Positions 9,221 through 20,331 of a stretch of DNA of 64,000 nt are shown here, one piece after another (the first letter of the stretch is position 1; the number at the start of each line of letters is the position of its first letter). The translations under genes and the position numbers were made by a program. This stretch comes from Oscillatoria sp. CS-180 (GTDB lineage: Bacteria; Cyanobacteriota; Cyanobacteriia; Phormidesmidales; Phormidesmidaceae): positions 1-64,000 of the forward strand of contig NZ_JAQMUB010000042.1 in assembly GCF_028330965.1 (NCBI RefSeq), read 5' to 3'. Under the pieces are notes generated by a model. It was not told the DNA's origin and did no database searches. It saw only the letters and a list, made by a program, of their open reading frames with translations.

Positions 9221-10396
9221 ATGCATGTAGGAATGAGGAATTCTGGTATGACCAGCTACCATCAATACCGGTCTCCTCAAGAGCTGCACTTATTAAGTAT
9301 TCTGGCTCAATCTGCCAGTCGACAGGTAAGTGGCTGCTTGAGAGTGACTGATGGTTCCCAGTATTGGCTACTGTTCTTAGAACAGGGCAAATTGGTGTTT
9401 GCTTCCGACTCGGTGGCTCCCTTCGATCGCCTGGATCGCCTCCTCAAGCGGCTCAGCAGCCGAGTTCTGAGTTTGGTCAGTCCTGTGCGGGTTCAGATCA
9501 GACTGCTGTTTGAGCAACCTGTTGAAGAAAACAAGATTACCTGCAATGACTATGAAGCCATCTGTTGGCTAGTCGAACAGCAATATCTGACAGAAGCTCA
9601 AGCGGGTGAACTCATTGAAGGGCTGGCTCAGGAAGTTCTGGAGACACTGCTGCCTCTAAGCTACGGCAGCTATAGTTTGGTAGAAGACACCCCTTTGTCA
9701 AACCGACCTCGGTTTTGCCAGCTCGATCTGCGGACATTGGTTGAGGCGTGCCAGGTTCGACGATCGCGACGGCAACCTTCGAGCAACAGTAACGGCATTG
9801 TTAGTCGGAATAACGTCAGTTCACCTGCTGCCACACCTAACAAGCCCCCTATCCAAACCTTCCGCGTGCAGCCTCAAACTCCTGTTGCGCGGGAAGAGAT
9901 GCCGTCTCCTTTGGGCTTAAAGCGACCTACCATTCCGGCTCAGCAACCCGCTCAGCGACCGATTCAGCAATCGGAGCCGTCTCGCCCCGCAGGACTAGCG
10001 AACACGCGATCGTCCACTGTTCAACCCAAAGCAACCTACACCGTTGCCTGTATTGATGACAGTCCGACTGTACTAAGCGCTATTGAAGCGTTTTTAGACG
10101 ATCGCGCTTTTAAAGTCTTGAGGATTGCCGATCCGGTCAGTGCGCTGATGCAAATCATCCGGAACAAACCCGATCTCATTCTGCTAGACGTGACAATGCC
10201 CAACCTAGACGGCTATGAACTGTGTTCATTGCTGCGGCGGCATCCACTCTTCAAGCAAACACCCATCATCATGGTGACCGGAAATCGAGGTTTCATTGAC
10301 CGCGCCAAAGCCAAGCTTGTCGGTGCCTCTGGCTATTTAACTAAGCCGTTTACCCAGCCCGATTTGCTCAAGATTGTGTTTAAGCATCTGAGTTAG
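9221..10396 (+). CDS. pixG: PatA/PixG-type response regulator (DUF4388 + REC)
   Basis: This 391-residue protein has an N-terminal PATAN/DUF4388 region (about 10-170, with SGCLRVTDGSQYWLLFLEQG), a Pro/Gln-rich linker, and a C-terminal receiver domain from about residue 271 with the phospho-acceptor Asp in LLDVTMPNLDGY and the switch Lys in YLTKPF. PatA-type regulators act as the first gene of cyanobacterial phototaxis operons, where they are phosphorylated by the PixL kinase and act on type IV pilus motility. The next genes (CheY, CheW, MCP, CheA) confirm the setting. Later in-frame ATGs at 9233 and 9248 are alternative starts. The symbol follows operon position. Confidence 0.82.
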   Translation: MHVGMRNSGMTSYHQYRSPQELHLLSILAQSASRQVSGCLRVTDGSQYWLLFLEQGKLVFASDSVAPFDRLDRLLKRLSSRVLSLVSPVRVQIRLLFEQPVEENKITCNDYEAICWLVEQQYLTEAQAGELIEGLAQEVLETLLPLSYGSYSLVEDTPLSNRPRFCQLDLRTLVEACQVRRSRRQPSSNSNGIVSRNNVSSPAATPNKPPIQTFRVQPQTPVAREEMPSPLGLKRPTIPAQQPAQRPIQQSEPSRPAGLANTRSSTVQPKATYTVACIDDSPTVLSAIEAFLDDRAFKVLRIADPVSALMQIIRNKPDLILLDVTMPNLDGYELCSLLRRHPLFKQTPIIMVTGNRGFIDRAKAKLVGASGYLTKPFTQPDLLKIVFKHLS

Positions 10397-10708
10397 CGGC
10401 CTCTTGCAGCCACAGGCGGAAGGCAAACTCAAGACCCAAGGCAGAATCCGCTGCTAACCCAGTGTGAATTGTCGCGTTCTGGATTGTCTAGGCTTCACCA
10501 CGACAGAGCGTTGCGAGTGTTGCCTAAAAAATACCCGACTGTAGCTCAAGCCGCTCTCAAATGCCCTTGATACAACGGCTAAGGCCGGCAGCAGTAAATT
10601 GACTGCACTGTTTACTCCTGAGCCACCGCAAACGATTGCTAAAACGTCAGTTTTTTTAACAGACCACCCTTTCTTTAAGTTGACTCGACATCCACCCAAG
10701 GAAAAACT
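10397..10708. other. 312-bp spacer inside the phototaxis operon
   Basis: No gene is visible between pixG and pixH. The length is unusual for an operon and leaves room for an internal promoter. No clear rho-independent terminator was found. The sequence just upstream of 10709 (CCACCCAAGGAAAAACT) supplies an AAGGA ribosome-binding site for pixH. Confidence 0.4.
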
Positions 10709-11095
10709 ATGCAGAACACTCTAACTGCCACTGTTTTAATCGTTGAAGATACTCCCTCTGAAATGGAGTTGATGAGCCATTATCTACGTGAAAGTGGCTG
10801 TGTTGTCCTTGGTGCAACAACCGCCAAAGACGCTTTAGAAATCGTGAGCAGACAGCGCCCAGACGTCATTGTGACAGATGTAGTTATGCCAGGGATTAGC
10901 GGCTTTGAGCTTTGCCGCAATCTCAAGAAGCATACTGAGACGGCTAACGTCCCAATCATTATTTGCACGTCCAAAAATCAGGACATCGACCGACTTTGGG
11001 GCATGAAGCAGGGAGCAGATGCTTACCTCACCAAGCCCTACACCCAAGACGAGCTAGTACAAGTTGTGCGCTCGGCGATGCAAAGGAAACCATGA
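10709..11095 (+). CDS. pixH: CheY-like single-domain response regulator
   Basis: The 128-residue protein is a stand-alone receiver: acidic pocket VEDTPSE near the N-terminus, phospho-acceptor Asp in VIVTDVVMPGISG, Thr/Ser in IICTSK and Lys in YLTKPY. No output domain follows, so it works as a CheY-type diffusible signal, probably phosphorylated by PixL and acting on the pilus motor. It follows pixG and overlaps the next cheW-like gene by 4 bp (ATGA at 11092-11095), implying translational coupling. Confidence 0.85.
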   Translation: MQNTLTATVLIVEDTPSEMELMSHYLRESGCVVLGATTAKDALEIVSRQRPDVIVTDVVMPGISGFELCRNLKKHTETANVPIIICTSKNQDIDRLWGMKQGADAYLTKPYTQDELVQVVRSAMQRKP

Positions 11096-11610
11096 GCATT
11101 GACAATTCTCTTAGCCTCAACGTTCAAGAAACTGGCACAATTGCGTCTCCCGCGATCGTGCAATATACCCACAGCCATCTGAAATTCCGTTTAGGTCGGC
11201 ACCTGACCCTCTTACCCACCCGGCAAATTTTGGAGGTGATCACGGTCCCAGCCGCTAGTGTCACCCCAATGCCGAACATGCCACCGGCCATGTTGGGACT
11301 GATTAACCGCCGTAGTCAGGTCATGTGGGTCACCGATTTGGCATTGCTATTGGGCATCCCAGTCGCCTATCCCAACTCTCAGCAATACAACCTGGTTCTA
11401 CTCCAAGTCAACCAGGTTTTGCTGGGTCTTCGTGTTCAAGAAATTGACAACATCCTTAATTTGCCGCATCAGGAGGTTTGCCCGCCGCCGGCACATGTTC
11501 CTGCTGGTTTAGTGCCATTTCTGCGAGGCTGTTACGTCAAAGAGAACGATGTTCTACTCGTCTTGAATGCGGAGGCCATTCTCCATGCTCCTGCGCTCAA
11601 AGCAGCTTGA
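11092..11610 (+). CDS. pixI: CheW-like adaptor
   Basis: The frame is open from 10963, but the ATG at 11092 overlaps the pixH stop as ATGA and gives a 172-residue protein of normal CheW size, so that start is chosen. The product has the CheW fold signature: FRLGRHLTLLPTRQILEV, MLGLINRRSQVMWVTDLALLLG and LLGLRVQEIDNIL. CheW proteins bridge the chemoreceptor (the PixJ homologue next downstream) and the CheA kinase (PixL) at the membrane array. A 262-bp gap before pixJ shows no terminator. Confidence 0.85.
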   Translation: MSIDNSLSLNVQETGTIASPAIVQYTHSHLKFRLGRHLTLLPTRQILEVITVPAASVTPMPNMPPAMLGLINRRSQVMWVTDLALLLGIPVAYPNSQQYNLVLLQVNQVLLGLRVQEIDNILNLPHQEVCPPPAHVPAGLVPFLRGCYVKENDVLLVLNAEAILHAPALKAA

Positions 11611-11872
11611 AAACTTTCAGGGTCTCTGTCAATTAGCCCAACAGTCTCTTTTTGGAACTGACGCAGCTAGTCAACACTGATCCCTTTGGGTTGATGCCGA
11701 GCGTAACGGAATCTTCTCAGAACTGTGGGGTCTTCAAGGGTAATGACACAAGACCTTACTTCTAAAGTCTCTCTCTTCTTCGGACCTGAACTCAAATTGC
11801 ATCTCCCGACTTGATAGACCCTGTCCCGTTACTTTCCTCTACTCACCGTTTTTCCCATAAGGTAGCTGACTA

Positions 11873-14800
11873 ATGACTACAGAATTTCGACCTTCTCCTG
11901 ATAACCGACTTCCCAATTCCGATGTCAATAATGCGTCTCATTCCGAAAAGCACAATACCAATGGGGCAGGGTATGCCACAAGTGGCTCAAGTGCCGTTGA
12001 CATGGAGATGAAGGCAACCCAGGCACGTCAGATTGCTTCCAGTTACCCAGACGCCGGTCATAGTCAGGATTTTCAGTCCTACGTCCATCTCACAAAACCT
12101 AGCAAGAATAAGGTTTTGCAATGGTTTAGTAACCTGAGTGTAGGCCGCAAGCAGCTGGCGGGTTTGTTTACGTCGGAAGCTATCTCTGTATTAGGACTGG
12201 TGGGGGTGGGAACTTTTCTGATTGTGTCAGGCGGACGAAGTCAGCTCTTAAATCAGACTCGGTCAGAACTTTCGGTAACTCAGGCTGGGTACGTTGCTAA
12301 AATCAACCAGATGGGTCTCGGTTTTCGAGGACAGTCAGACAGCCGTGGCATCATTGACGTCGCTACAGCCGATGCACAAGGCACAACGATTACTCCAACC
12401 GCCCTAGAGAATGCAAGACGAGTTCTGCAAAATGAGATTACGGCACGTCAGATTGAATACGCCACATTAGTGGGGACTGATAAGCAGATTATTGTCAGCG
12501 CTAACGCCGATCGCAGGGGTGAAACATTTGACCCGGGTGGGCTAGTTGGAACGGTTCTACAAAATCCTCGCCAGGTCAAAGTCAGCGCCATTGTGTCCTG
12601 GGAAGAACTGCAAAACGAGCAGCCCCCCCTGCCGGAAGGATTTGAGGGCGGAGACGCCCTGATCCGCTACACCTTTACGCCTGTCACCGCAGACAATTCG
12701 GAAGAGGTCGTCGGCATTCTGGTCTCCGGCGACATTGTTAACGAGAAGCGAGCTATCCCGTTCGACACGCTGTCCTCTTTTGGTAACGGATACAGTGCCG
12801 TTTATCAATACCAAGAAGATGAGGGTTTTACGCTTGCCACGTCTATGTATGCAGAAGACAATCCGGATTTGGAGGAGGCAGTTACTGGCGTTCCTTTAGG
12901 AAACACTGACTTACTCGAACAGGCGATCGCCAATCCCGATGAAGCAGTGACTGGACGGCAAGACATTGCCGACAACACCTACACGGTGGCGGCTGAAGTC
13001 ATTACTGATTTCAACCAAAGGCCCGTTGCGGTTATAGTTCGTGGTACGTCCGAGGCTCCTCTCAATGCGCTATTGCTCAACAGCCTCAAGCTACAGTTAC
13101 TGGTTGCAGCGATCGCACTCATTGCAAATATCTTCCTGGCTCAGCTACTCAGAAACTCCATCACCAAACCTCTGAAAAGTTTGCAGCAGTCAGCTTGGAA
13201 ATTTGGATTGGGCGATCGACAAGCCAGAGCCGAGGTCTATTCGACTGACGAAGTGGGTCGGGTCGCGCAAATCTTCAACCAGCTAGCAGACAGCATTTCC
13301 CAATCAGAAAACTTGCTCAAAGGCCAAGCCGAACGGGAAAAAATCATTGCAGAGCGGGCGAATTTAATTACCGACATCACCAGCCGTATTCGTCAATCGC
13401 TGGATGAAGAAGAGATTTTGAGCACCTCAGTCAACAGCCTACGGGACATGCTGAAGTCAGATCGAGTTCTGATTTACAAGTTCAATCCTGATCTTAAATC
13501 CGGCGAAATCACGGCTGAATCGGTCGGCAGAGGTTGGCCGCAAGCGATGGGTAAGGACCTCGAAGATCCCATGACACCAGAAGCCCTAGAGCGGTACTAC
13601 ACAGGGCGTGTTTCTTCGATGGCGAACCGGGACCAATCCAACTTGTCTCAGTGCCACTGTGAAATTCTCGATGACCTTGAGGTTAAAGCCAATATGGTGG
13701 CGCCTCTGTTAGCCGGTGAAGACTTAATTGGGTTGCTTTGCGTCCATCAGTGTTCTGGTCCGCGTCACTGGGAACCCGAAGAGCTAGAACTAATACAGCA
13801 GGTTGCAATTCAGATTGGCTACGCCCTCAACCAGGCCCGCTCTGTCACGCAGCAACGACTCACCGCCAACCGAGAACGACAGCTTGCTGACATCATTACC
13901 CACATTCGCGAAAACCTAGACGCTCAGCAGATTTACCAGATTGTGGTTAAGGAAGCGCGTGAAGCCCTCAAAACCAATCGGGCTGTCGTCTACCTGTTTG
14001 ACGAAAACTGGAAGGGCACTATCGTAGCAGAGTCTGTGGAGTCGGCTTATCCGTCTGCCTTGGGCGATGATATCTATGATCCGTGCTTCAAAGAGAACTA
14101 CATTGAGCAGTATCTCCAAGGACGGGTACAGGCGACCGGCAACATAGCCGAGGCAGGGCTAACTGAGTGTCATCTGCAGCAGCTAGAACCCTACCAAGTC
14201 AAGGCAAATCTGGTTGCCCCCATCATCGTTGAAGGGGAATTGCTGGGACTCCTAATTACTCACCAGTGTTCCAGTCCTCGTAATTGGAGTCAGCTCGACA
14301 TCAACTTCTTCCGGCAAGTCGCTATGCAACTAGGGTATGCCTTGGAGCAGGCGCAACTCTTCACCCGAACGGAAGCTTTGGCAGAAGAGCGGCGTCAGAA
14401 ACAAGAATCTATTCAAATGCAGCTTGTGGAACTGCTGAGCGATGTGGAAGGAGCCTCTGAAGGTGATCTCACGGTTCGCGCTGATGTCACCGCTGGGGAA
14501 ATCGGCACGGTAGCTGACTTCTTTAATGCGATCGTGGAAAGCTTGCGCCAGATTGTGACTCAAGTCAAACAATCTGCTGAAGAGGTCAACAGTTCCCTTG
14601 GCGAAAACAAAGCTTCCATTCAGGCTCTAGCAGAAGATTCACTACGTCAGGCCGAAGAAGTCACCAGCACCCTGTCTTCGGTAGAGCGCATGACCAACTC
14701 GATCCAACAGGTCGCGGACAGTGCGCAGCAAGCAGCTGAGGTTGCGAATGCTGCCTCATCTACGGCTGAAACGAGTGGACAAGCCATGGATTTGACGGTC

Positions 14801-15403
14801 CGAAACATCCTTGGCCTGCGCGACATTATTGGTGAAACGTCCAAGAAGGTGAAGCGTCTGGGCGAATCGTCTCAGCAAATTTCTAAGGTGGTCTCCTTGA
14901 TCAATCAGATTGCAATGCAGACCAACCTCCTGGCGATTAACGCCGGAATTGAGGCAGCTCGTGCGGGTGAAGAAGGCCAAGGTTTCGCAGTGGTTGCAGA
15001 AGAAGTTGGTGAACTTGCTGCTCGCTCAGCTGATGCAACCCAAGAGATTGAGCGCATTGTTGAAACTATTCAGCGGGAAACTGTAGAGGTGGTGGAAGCG
15101 ATGGAGCAGAGCACGACTGAGGTTGTTGCAGGAACCCATTTAGTCGAAGATGCCAAACAAAATCTCACTCGCATTCTGGATGTTTCCCAGCAAATTGATC
15201 AGCTCGTGAATTCCATTTCTGAGACCACAATTTCCCAGGTTGAGGTGTCTGAAACGGTGACCAAACTGATGCAAGAGATTGCCAAGGTCTCGGAGCGGAC
15301 GTCAGATTCTTCGATCCAAATCAGCACCTCACTCCAACGAACAGTTGAAGTCGCGCAAACCCTACAAGAGTCTGTTAGCGCCTTCAAGACTGGAGAACAG
15401 TGA
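11873..15403 (+). CDS. pixJ: PixJ-type cyanobacteriochrome phototaxis receptor (MCP with two GAF domains)
   Basis: This 1176-residue methyl-accepting protein has an N-terminal cytoplasmic stretch, TM1 at about 95-118, a periplasmic sensor-like region, TM2 at about 400-425, HAMP (about 425-480), two GAF domains (about 500-655 and 670-825) and an MCP signalling domain with the hairpin tip around residue 1011 ([20 protein letters not shown]). GAF2 carries the DXCF motif as DPCF (Cys738) and the chromophore-ligating Cys766-His767 (TECHLQQLE), both hallmarks of blue/green cyanobacteriochromes such as PixJ. GAF1 keeps Cys594-His595 (SQCHCEIL) but has DPMT where the second Cys would be. It should covalently bind a bilin and signal through PixI to PixL for phototaxis. 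Colour tuning is inferred from motifs only. Confidence 0.9.
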   Translation: MTTEFRPSPDNRLPNSDVNNASHSEKHNTNGAGYATSGSSAVDMEMKATQARQIASSYPDAGHSQDFQSYVHLTKPSKNKVLQWFSNLSVGRKQLAGLFTSEAISVLGLVGVGTFLIVSGGRSQLLNQTRSELSVTQAGYVAKINQMGLGFRGQSDSRGIIDVATADAQGTTITPTALENARRVLQNEITARQIEYATLVGTDKQIIVSANADRRGETFDPGGLVGTVLQNPRQVKVSAIVSWEELQNEQPPLPEGFEGGDALIRYTFTPVTADNSEEVVGILVSGDIVNEKRAIPFDTLSSFGNGYSAVYQYQEDEGFTLATSMYAEDNPDLEEAVTGVPLGNTDLLEQAIANPDEAVTGRQDIADNTYTVAAEVITDFNQRPVAVIVRGTSEAPLNALLLNSLKLQLLVAAIALIANIFLAQLLRNSITKPLKSLQQSAWKFGLGDRQARAEVYSTDEVGRVAQIFNQLADSISQSENLLKGQAEREKIIAERANLITDITSRIRQSLDEEEILSTSVNSLRDMLKSDRVLIYKFNPDLKSGEITAESVGRGWPQAMGKDLEDPMTPEALERYYTGRVSSMANRDQSNLSQCHCEILDDLEVKANMVAPLLAGEDLIGLLCVHQCSGPRHWEPEELELIQQVAIQIGYALNQARSVTQQRLTANRERQLADIITHIRENLDAQQIYQIVVKEAREALKTNRAVVYLFDENWKGTIVAESVESAYPSALGDDIYDPCFKENYIEQYLQGRVQATGNIAEAGLTECHLQQLEPYQVKANLVAPIIVEGELLGLLITHQCSSPRNWSQLDINFFRQVAMQLGYALEQAQLFTRTEALAEERRQKQESIQMQLVELLSDVEGASEGDLTVRADVTAGEIGTVADFFNAIVESLRQIVTQVKQSAEEVNSSLGENKASIQALAEDSLRQAEEVTSTLSSVERMTNSIQQVADSAQQAAEVANAASSTAETSGQAMDLTVRNILGLRDIIGETSKKVKRLGESSQQISKVVSLINQIAMQTNLLAINAGIEAARAGEEGQGFAVVAEEVGELAARSADATQEIERIVETIQRETVEVVEAMEQSTTEVVAGTHLVEDAKQNLTRILDVSQQIDQLVNSISETTISQVEVSETVTKLMQEIAKVSERTSDSSIQISTSLQRTVEVAQTLQESVSAFKTGEQ

Positions 15404-15541
15404 GGCCATGATGGGCGACAGAGCGATGGGGCAATGAAAGCAATAAACTGATTCTCCCCTCCTCTCTCCGCCCTCCTTATCCTGCTCCTCTCCACATCTA
15501 TTCCTCGTAATCCCTCTCACCTCCCTTCACTGAAATTCGCC

Positions 15542-18500
15542 ATGGCTGACGATAAAGAGCTGCAAATCCGACTTCAGTTTCTCGATGAAGCCCAAGAATA
15601 TCTCAATACGCTGGAGTCAAGACTTATTGGTCTTGCCCAAGGTGTTGATGGAGAAACCATCAACGACGCGCTACGGGCAGCTCACTCCATCAAAGGAGGC
15701 GCTGCACTGATGGGCTTTGAAATGCTGAGCGATCTAGCCCACCGACTGGAAGACAACCTCAAGGTGCTCAAGGTGCAGCGCCAACAAGTCAGCTTCGATG
15801 CGGCCTTGGAATCGCAGTTGCTGATTGCAGTGGACTGCATGGGGCAAATCGTTGGGCATAGTCGCCAGCATTTTGAGCAAGGTCACAGTATCCCGCTAGC
15901 TCCCGACAATCACTGGCTACAGGAGCATGTGCTGCCTGTCTTTGAACAGCTACGAGAGCGACTGGGCGAGCCTGAAGAAGAAGACGCCTACTCAATGCTA
16001 GCCCCCGAGGAGGACCACGATATCATTCCGCTTCTCTTTCAAAGTGAAGTAGAAGGCTGTTTGCAGCGGCTTGAAGGTGTTTTGGCAGAGTCCTCGCCCT
16101 GCCTTAGAGAAGAGACACAAATTCTAGCTCAGGAGTTAGCTGGGCTAGGGGAAATGTTGCAGCTGGAGTCGTTTACTCAGCTCTGTCAGGCCATTGGTGC
16201 TCAGGTGATTGCGATCGCCGACGATCAGCTATCGGCCACTGTACAAGCCGCTTTGGAAACTTGGAGAAGCGCTCAGGCCCTCGTGATTGCAGGGAATATC
16301 GCAGCCGTTCCCAGTCAGTTTACTGGCAGTGCAGACAATCCCTTGGCACCGCTTTCCGAAGAGGAAGTGGCTCAGACCTTTGCGGAAGCTTGGGAACAGA
16401 ACGGTGACGATACCGTGCTTGCGATCGACTCTTCTCAAGTTTCAGAAGAGACGTTGCCGCTGACAGAAGTGGGTCTCGTCCCCTCCGAGTTCTTCCAAGA
16501 AGATTTTGCCGACGTCACGGTTAATGGCAACGATAGTGATTACTTCGAAGCGCAGAGTAGCGATGCGTTCTTACCTGACTCGACTGAACCGTCCCCTGCT
16601 GAAGTTCCCTTTGACGAAACACCACCCACAGCTTCGCAGACGGTGAACGACACTGAGGCCGCTCCCCAGACTGACAGCACTGTGAGGGTTCCAGTTAAGC
16701 AAATCAATCAGCTCAGCGATATGTTTGGAGAGTTGATTATTGAGCGGAATCGTCTGGAAGTTGAGGTGCGGCGACTTCGGGGACTGGTCACCACCATGCA
16801 AACCCGAATGCGAACTCTGGAAACGGTCAATAGCGACTTACGCAATGTCTACGATCGCGTCGCAACCCAGAGCCAAACCCAGTTGGCAACATCGACAGCA
16901 GCGGTTGCTTCTCCTGAACTGACAATGTCCGACAATTCTACACAGGCCTTTGACGTTCTTGAACTGGATCGATATGGTGAGGCTCATCTGCCCTTTCGAG
17001 AAATCATCGAAACCATCGTGCAGCTGCAAGAGGTCGGCGACGATATTGACTTGTCGCTCAACAATACGGAACAAACGGCTCGGGGGCTTCGGAAGACATC
17101 TCGTCAGTTGCAGAAATATTTGACCCAGCTGAGGATGCGTCCCTTGGCCGATATCTTTGATCGTTTCCCTCGGGCGCTGCGGCAAATGTCTCTTCAGTAC
17201 GACAAGCCGGTGACGCTCAAGCTCAAAGGCGAAAATACGCTGGTTGACCGCAATGTTTTGGAAGCTTTGCAAGACCCGCTGATGCATATTTTCCGCAACT
17301 GCTTCGACCACGGTATTGAAGACGTGGAAACCCGTCAGCAACACGGCAAACCGACGACGGGAACCATCTCTATTTCAGCGAAGCAGCGCAGCGGACGAAC
17401 CATCATTACCATTCGCGATGATGGTGGCGGCATCGCGCTAGAGAAAATTCGCGATCGCGCCATTAAAATGGGGCTTGATGAAGCTCTCCTCGCTGCGGCT
17501 AGCAAACAAGATCTGCTGTCGCTTATTTTTGAACCCGGCTTCAGCACCGCTAGCGAAGTGACCAACCTGTCAGGACGCGGAGTCGGCATGGACGTTGTTC
17601 GCAGCAAGCTGAAGGAGATTCGAGGCGATATTCAAGTCGATACCGAGGCCGGAGTCGGCACTGTCTTCACACTCTCAATTCCCTTCACGTTGTCAGTCAC
17701 TCGCGTCCTGATTGTCGAGAGTCGCGGGATGCGGATGGCCTTCCCCGTTGATGCTGTGGAAGAAATGTTCAGTCTTGAACCGGAGCAAATTCTCTCAACC
17801 GTCGGCAAGGACAGCTTCGAATGGAATGGAGAACTGCTACAGCTCGTCAAACTGTCCGACTGGCTCCACTTTAACTGTCCGGTGTCGTTGGAAAGTCCAG
17901 AAATCGCTCCAGCTATTTCAACCCCAACCGTCCTGTTAGTGCAATACAATCAGCGCCTTGTCGGTATTCAGATTGATCGCTCTTGGGGCGAGCAAGAAGT
18001 AGCGCTAAGGCGGGTTATCGGCAACCTACCCATGCCAACCGGATTCAATAGCTGCACCATTTTAGGCGATGGTCAAGTAGTCCCCTTAGTAGCAGTGCCC
18101 GAGTTACTTTATTGGATTGCGAGCTGTGAGGCATCTGGGACTAAGCCGTCCGTAGACGATTCGCTCTCAACCTATTTGCCCGCAGGCGCTGATAGCGATA
18201 CAGGCTCACCGCTGCTACGAAAGCCGACCGTCCTGCTGGTGGATGACTCTATTAACGTCCGTCGCTTTATTGCCCTGACGTTGGAGAAGGCGGGCTATCA
18301 AGTGGCACAGGCCAAAGACGGTCAAGATGCCCTTGACAAACTCAAAAGCGGACTAGCCGTTGAAGCTATCCTTTGTGATGTTGAGATGCCCCGCTTAGAT
18401 GGCTATGGCTTCCTATCCCGTGTCAAGTCAAACGTTGAGCACCAGCAAATTCCAGTCGCCATGCTGACCTCTCGGGGCAGCCCTAAACATCGTCAGATGG

Positions 18501-18598
18501 CAATGAATTTGGGAGCCGCAGCCTATTTCACAAAACCCTATAACGAACAAACTCTACTCAAAACCTTAGAAAGCCTAATTGAACCAGCCTTGGTGTAG
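15542..18598 (+). CDS. pixL: CheA-type hybrid histidine kinase of the phototaxis system
   Basis: The 1018-residue protein starts with an HPt domain (His48 in AAHSIKGGAALMGF), then a long acidic linker, a dimerisation/HATPase core with the N box (HIFRNCFDHGIED) and G boxes (DDGGGI, GRGVGMDVV), a CheW-like regulatory domain, and a C-terminal receiver with Asp in AILCDVEMPRLDGY and Lys in YFTKPY. This is the usual cyanobacterial CheA-REC (PixL/PilL) layout. It should autophosphorylate under control of the PixJ receptor and pass phosphate to PixG and PixH and to its own receiver. It starts 138 bp after pixJ and is followed by another CheW-like gene. Confidence 0.9.
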   Translation: MADDKELQIRLQFLDEAQEYLNTLESRLIGLAQGVDGETINDALRAAHSIKGGAALMGFEMLSDLAHRLEDNLKVLKVQRQQVSFDAALESQLLIAVDCMGQIVGHSRQHFEQGHSIPLAPDNHWLQEHVLPVFEQLRERLGEPEEEDAYSMLAPEEDHDIIPLLFQSEVEGCLQRLEGVLAESSPCLREETQILAQELAGLGEMLQLESFTQLCQAIGAQVIAIADDQLSATVQAALETWRSAQALVIAGNIAAVPSQFTGSADNPLAPLSEEEVAQTFAEAWEQNGDDTVLAIDSSQVSEETLPLTEVGLVPSEFFQEDFADVTVNGNDSDYFEAQSSDAFLPDSTEPSPAEVPFDETPPTASQTVNDTEAAPQTDSTVRVPVKQINQLSDMFGELIIERNRLEVEVRRLRGLVTTMQTRMRTLETVNSDLRNVYDRVATQSQTQLATSTAAVASPELTMSDNSTQAFDVLELDRYGEAHLPFREIIETIVQLQEVGDDIDLSLNNTEQTARGLRKTSRQLQKYLTQLRMRPLADIFDRFPRALRQMSLQYDKPVTLKLKGENTLVDRNVLEALQDPLMHIFRNCFDHGIEDVETRQQHGKPTTGTISISAKQRSGRTIITIRDDGGGIALEKIRDRAIKMGLDEALLAAASKQDLLSLIFEPGFSTASEVTNLSGRGVGMDVVRSKLKEIRGDIQVDTEAGVGTVFTLSIPFTLSVTRVLIVESRGMRMAFPVDAVEEMFSLEPEQILSTVGKDSFEWNGELLQLVKLSDWLHFNCPVSLESPEIAPAISTPTVLLVQYNQRLVGIQIDRSWGEQEVALRRVIGNLPMPTGFNSCTILGDGQVVPLVAVPELLYWIASCEASGTKPSVDDSLSTYLPAGADSDTGSPLLRKPTVLLVDDSINVRRFIALTLEKAGYQVAQAKDGQDALDKLKSGLAVEAILCDVEMPRLDGYGFLSRVKSNVEHQQIPVAMLTSRGSPKHRQMAMNLGAAAYFTKPYNEQTLLKTLESLIEPALV

Positions 18599-18680
18599 TT
18601 TTTCCTAAGTCCCTTTGAGGCTGAATTGACGATATCTCTTCTGCACGACGAGACTAAGCCCTGTCCCTGAGGAGGACGTT

Positions 18681-19205
18681 GTGTCCCAAAATGCCCTCGT
18701 ACGAGTCCGTCGCAATCGATCGCATGAGCCGACTCTGAGGCTACTCGCGTTTCGACTTAGACAGCATTGGTTTTGCCTACCACTGGCGATCGCTCGTCGA
18801 GTCATTCCCAGACCGGTTACGCCAGAGGGCAAAGCCGCCGGACTGATTCAGCTGAAAGACGAAAATATTCTTGTCTTGGATGCGGCTCGATTAATTTATG
18901 GTGTGGACATTCCCCAACTAGCCGGAGAAACAACAACTTCTCCATCAGCAACGATCGCTCAGCCACAGGAGCACAACATCGTTATTGTCGAATTACCTCA
19001 GAGAGGCTCAGTTGGACTACTCGTGGATGGCACCCCGGTTCTCAAACGAGTTCGTCAATCTGCCTTCAGCCCAGTCCCGGCAGTTTACCTCACTGTGCAT
19101 CGGCTAAACGGCGTCAGCCACGTCGTCAACCCTAATGCGCAAGAAACCAATAGGTCCGCCGAGCCAATGTTCTTCCTATCGATTGAAGCGCTACTCCCAG
19201 CTTAA
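18681..19205 (+). CDS. second CheW-like protein at the end of the phototaxis operon
   Basis: The 174-residue product has a weak but recognisable CheW-like pattern: FRLRQHWFCLPLAIARRVI, LIQLKDENILVLDAARLIYG and SVGLLVDGTPVLKRV. The start is a GTG preceded by a strong GAGGAGG ribosome-binding site 5-6 bases upstream. It lies 82 bp after pixL on the same strand and is more divergent than PixI, so it may tune array composition or act with a different partner. The convergent rlmN gene ends 38 bp further on. Confidence 0.65.
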   Translation: MSQNALVRVRRNRSHEPTLRLLAFRLRQHWFCLPLAIARRVIPRPVTPEGKAAGLIQLKDENILVLDAARLIYGVDIPQLAGETTTSPSATIAQPQEHNIVIVELPQRGSVGLLVDGTPVLKRVRQSAFSPVPAVYLTVHRLNGVSHVVNPNAQETNRSAEPMFFLSIEALLPA

Positions 19206-19242
19206 GTCTCATCGATTCAGTTCTCACCCTTTGTTCTTACAG

Positions 19243-20331
19243 CTAGCTTGCCAGTTTCTGTGCTCGCAGTTGCCCACAGGCGGCGTCCTTCTCTAGTCCG
19301 CGAGAATATCGCACGCTAACAGCAACATGGCGTTTCTCCAGTTCATGTACGAAGGCTTGAATTTGAGCATCGCTGGGACGCTGATAATCCACTTCACTAA
19401 TGGGATTGTAGGGAATTAGGTTGACGTGGCTTTGGAAACCGCCGACCATTTCGGCCAACTCGGTCGCGTGATGCGGCAGGTCGTTCAGTCCCGCCAGCAA
19501 GATGTACTCAAAGGTGACGCGCCGTCCCGTGATGTTGACGTACTCGTAGCACTCTTCGATGAGGTCGGTGAAAGGATATTTGCGAGCGCTGGGAATCAGC
19601 GTCTCTCGCAGAGCTTGGTTGGAAGCATGAAGACTGACTGCCAGCGTAACTTGTAGATGCTCCTCTGCGAGGCGGCGAATTTGTCCTGGAATGCCGACGG
19701 TAGAAACGGTGATCGATCGCTGGCCAATACCAATATCCTGATTCAGCGATCGCACTGCCTTCACGACGTTCTTACTATTGAGTAGGGGTTCGCCCATACC
19801 CATAAACACAATATTGCTCACCCGCCGACCAAAATCGTCCTGCACGGTCAACACCTGATCCACAATTTCGTGGGTTTCTAGGTTTCGCAAAAACCCACCC
19901 TTACCCGTGGCACAAAAGTCGCAGGCCATCGGACAGCCTACCTGAGATGACACACACACCGTGAGCCGTTTTGCGGTAGGAATACCCACCGCTTCGATGA
20001 TGTGACCGTCTGTTAATTTCAAAAGATACTTGACTGTGCCGTCTGGAGATACAGAACGAAAATGAAGCTGCGATCGGCCAATGGGAACATCCGCAATTTC
20101 AGCCCGCCATGCCTTCGAGAACACCGTAATATCCGATAGGCTACGCGCATATCTCTCATAGATCCACTGGTGCAGTTGCTTACCCCGATACTTCGGCTGT
20201 CCTTGAGCCGTCACCCACTCCGTTAGCTCATCCAGCGACTTCCCCAATAGGGGAGATGATGCTAGAGACGGCGAAGCTGAAGCGATCGCAGGACTATCAG
20301 GAACCAAACGTGCAGGCATGTAAAGAGCCAT
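19243..20331 (-). CDS. rlmN: 23S rRNA (adenine-2503-C2)/tRNA methyltransferase RlmN
   Basis: The 362-residue radical SAM enzyme shows the CxxxCxxC iron-sulphur motif ([15 protein letters not shown]), the MGMGEPLLN motif and the C-terminal resolving cysteine region ([14 protein letters not shown]). RlmN methylates C2 of A2503 in 23S rRNA and A37 of some tRNAs using a cysteine-bound methyl intermediate. Length and motifs are normal. ATG at 20331 is used; a second ATG four codons later is possible. Confidence 0.96.
   Translation of the reverse strand: MALYMPARLVPDSPAIASASPSLASSPLLGKSLDELTEWVTAQGQPKYRGKQLHQWIYERYARSLSDITVFSKAWRAEIADVPIGRSQLHFRSVSPDGTVKYLLKLTDGHIIEAVGIPTAKRLTVCVSSQVGCPMACDFCATGKGGFLRNLETHEIVDQVLTVQDDFGRRVSNIVFMGMGEPLLNSKNVVKAVRSLNQDIGIGQRSITVSTVGIPGQIRRLAEEHLQVTLAVSLHASNQALRETLIPSARKYPFTDLIEECYEYVNITGRRVTFEYILLAGLNDLPHHATELAEMVGGFQSHVNLIPYNPISEVDYQRPSDAQIQAFVHELEKRHVAVSVRYSRGLEKDAACGQLRAQKLAS

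Noticed and set aside
16838-17344. 168-codon frame on the minus strand inside pixL
   Set aside because: It is antisense to the conserved kinase core and has no family resemblance; long antisense frames are expected in GC-balanced coding DNA.
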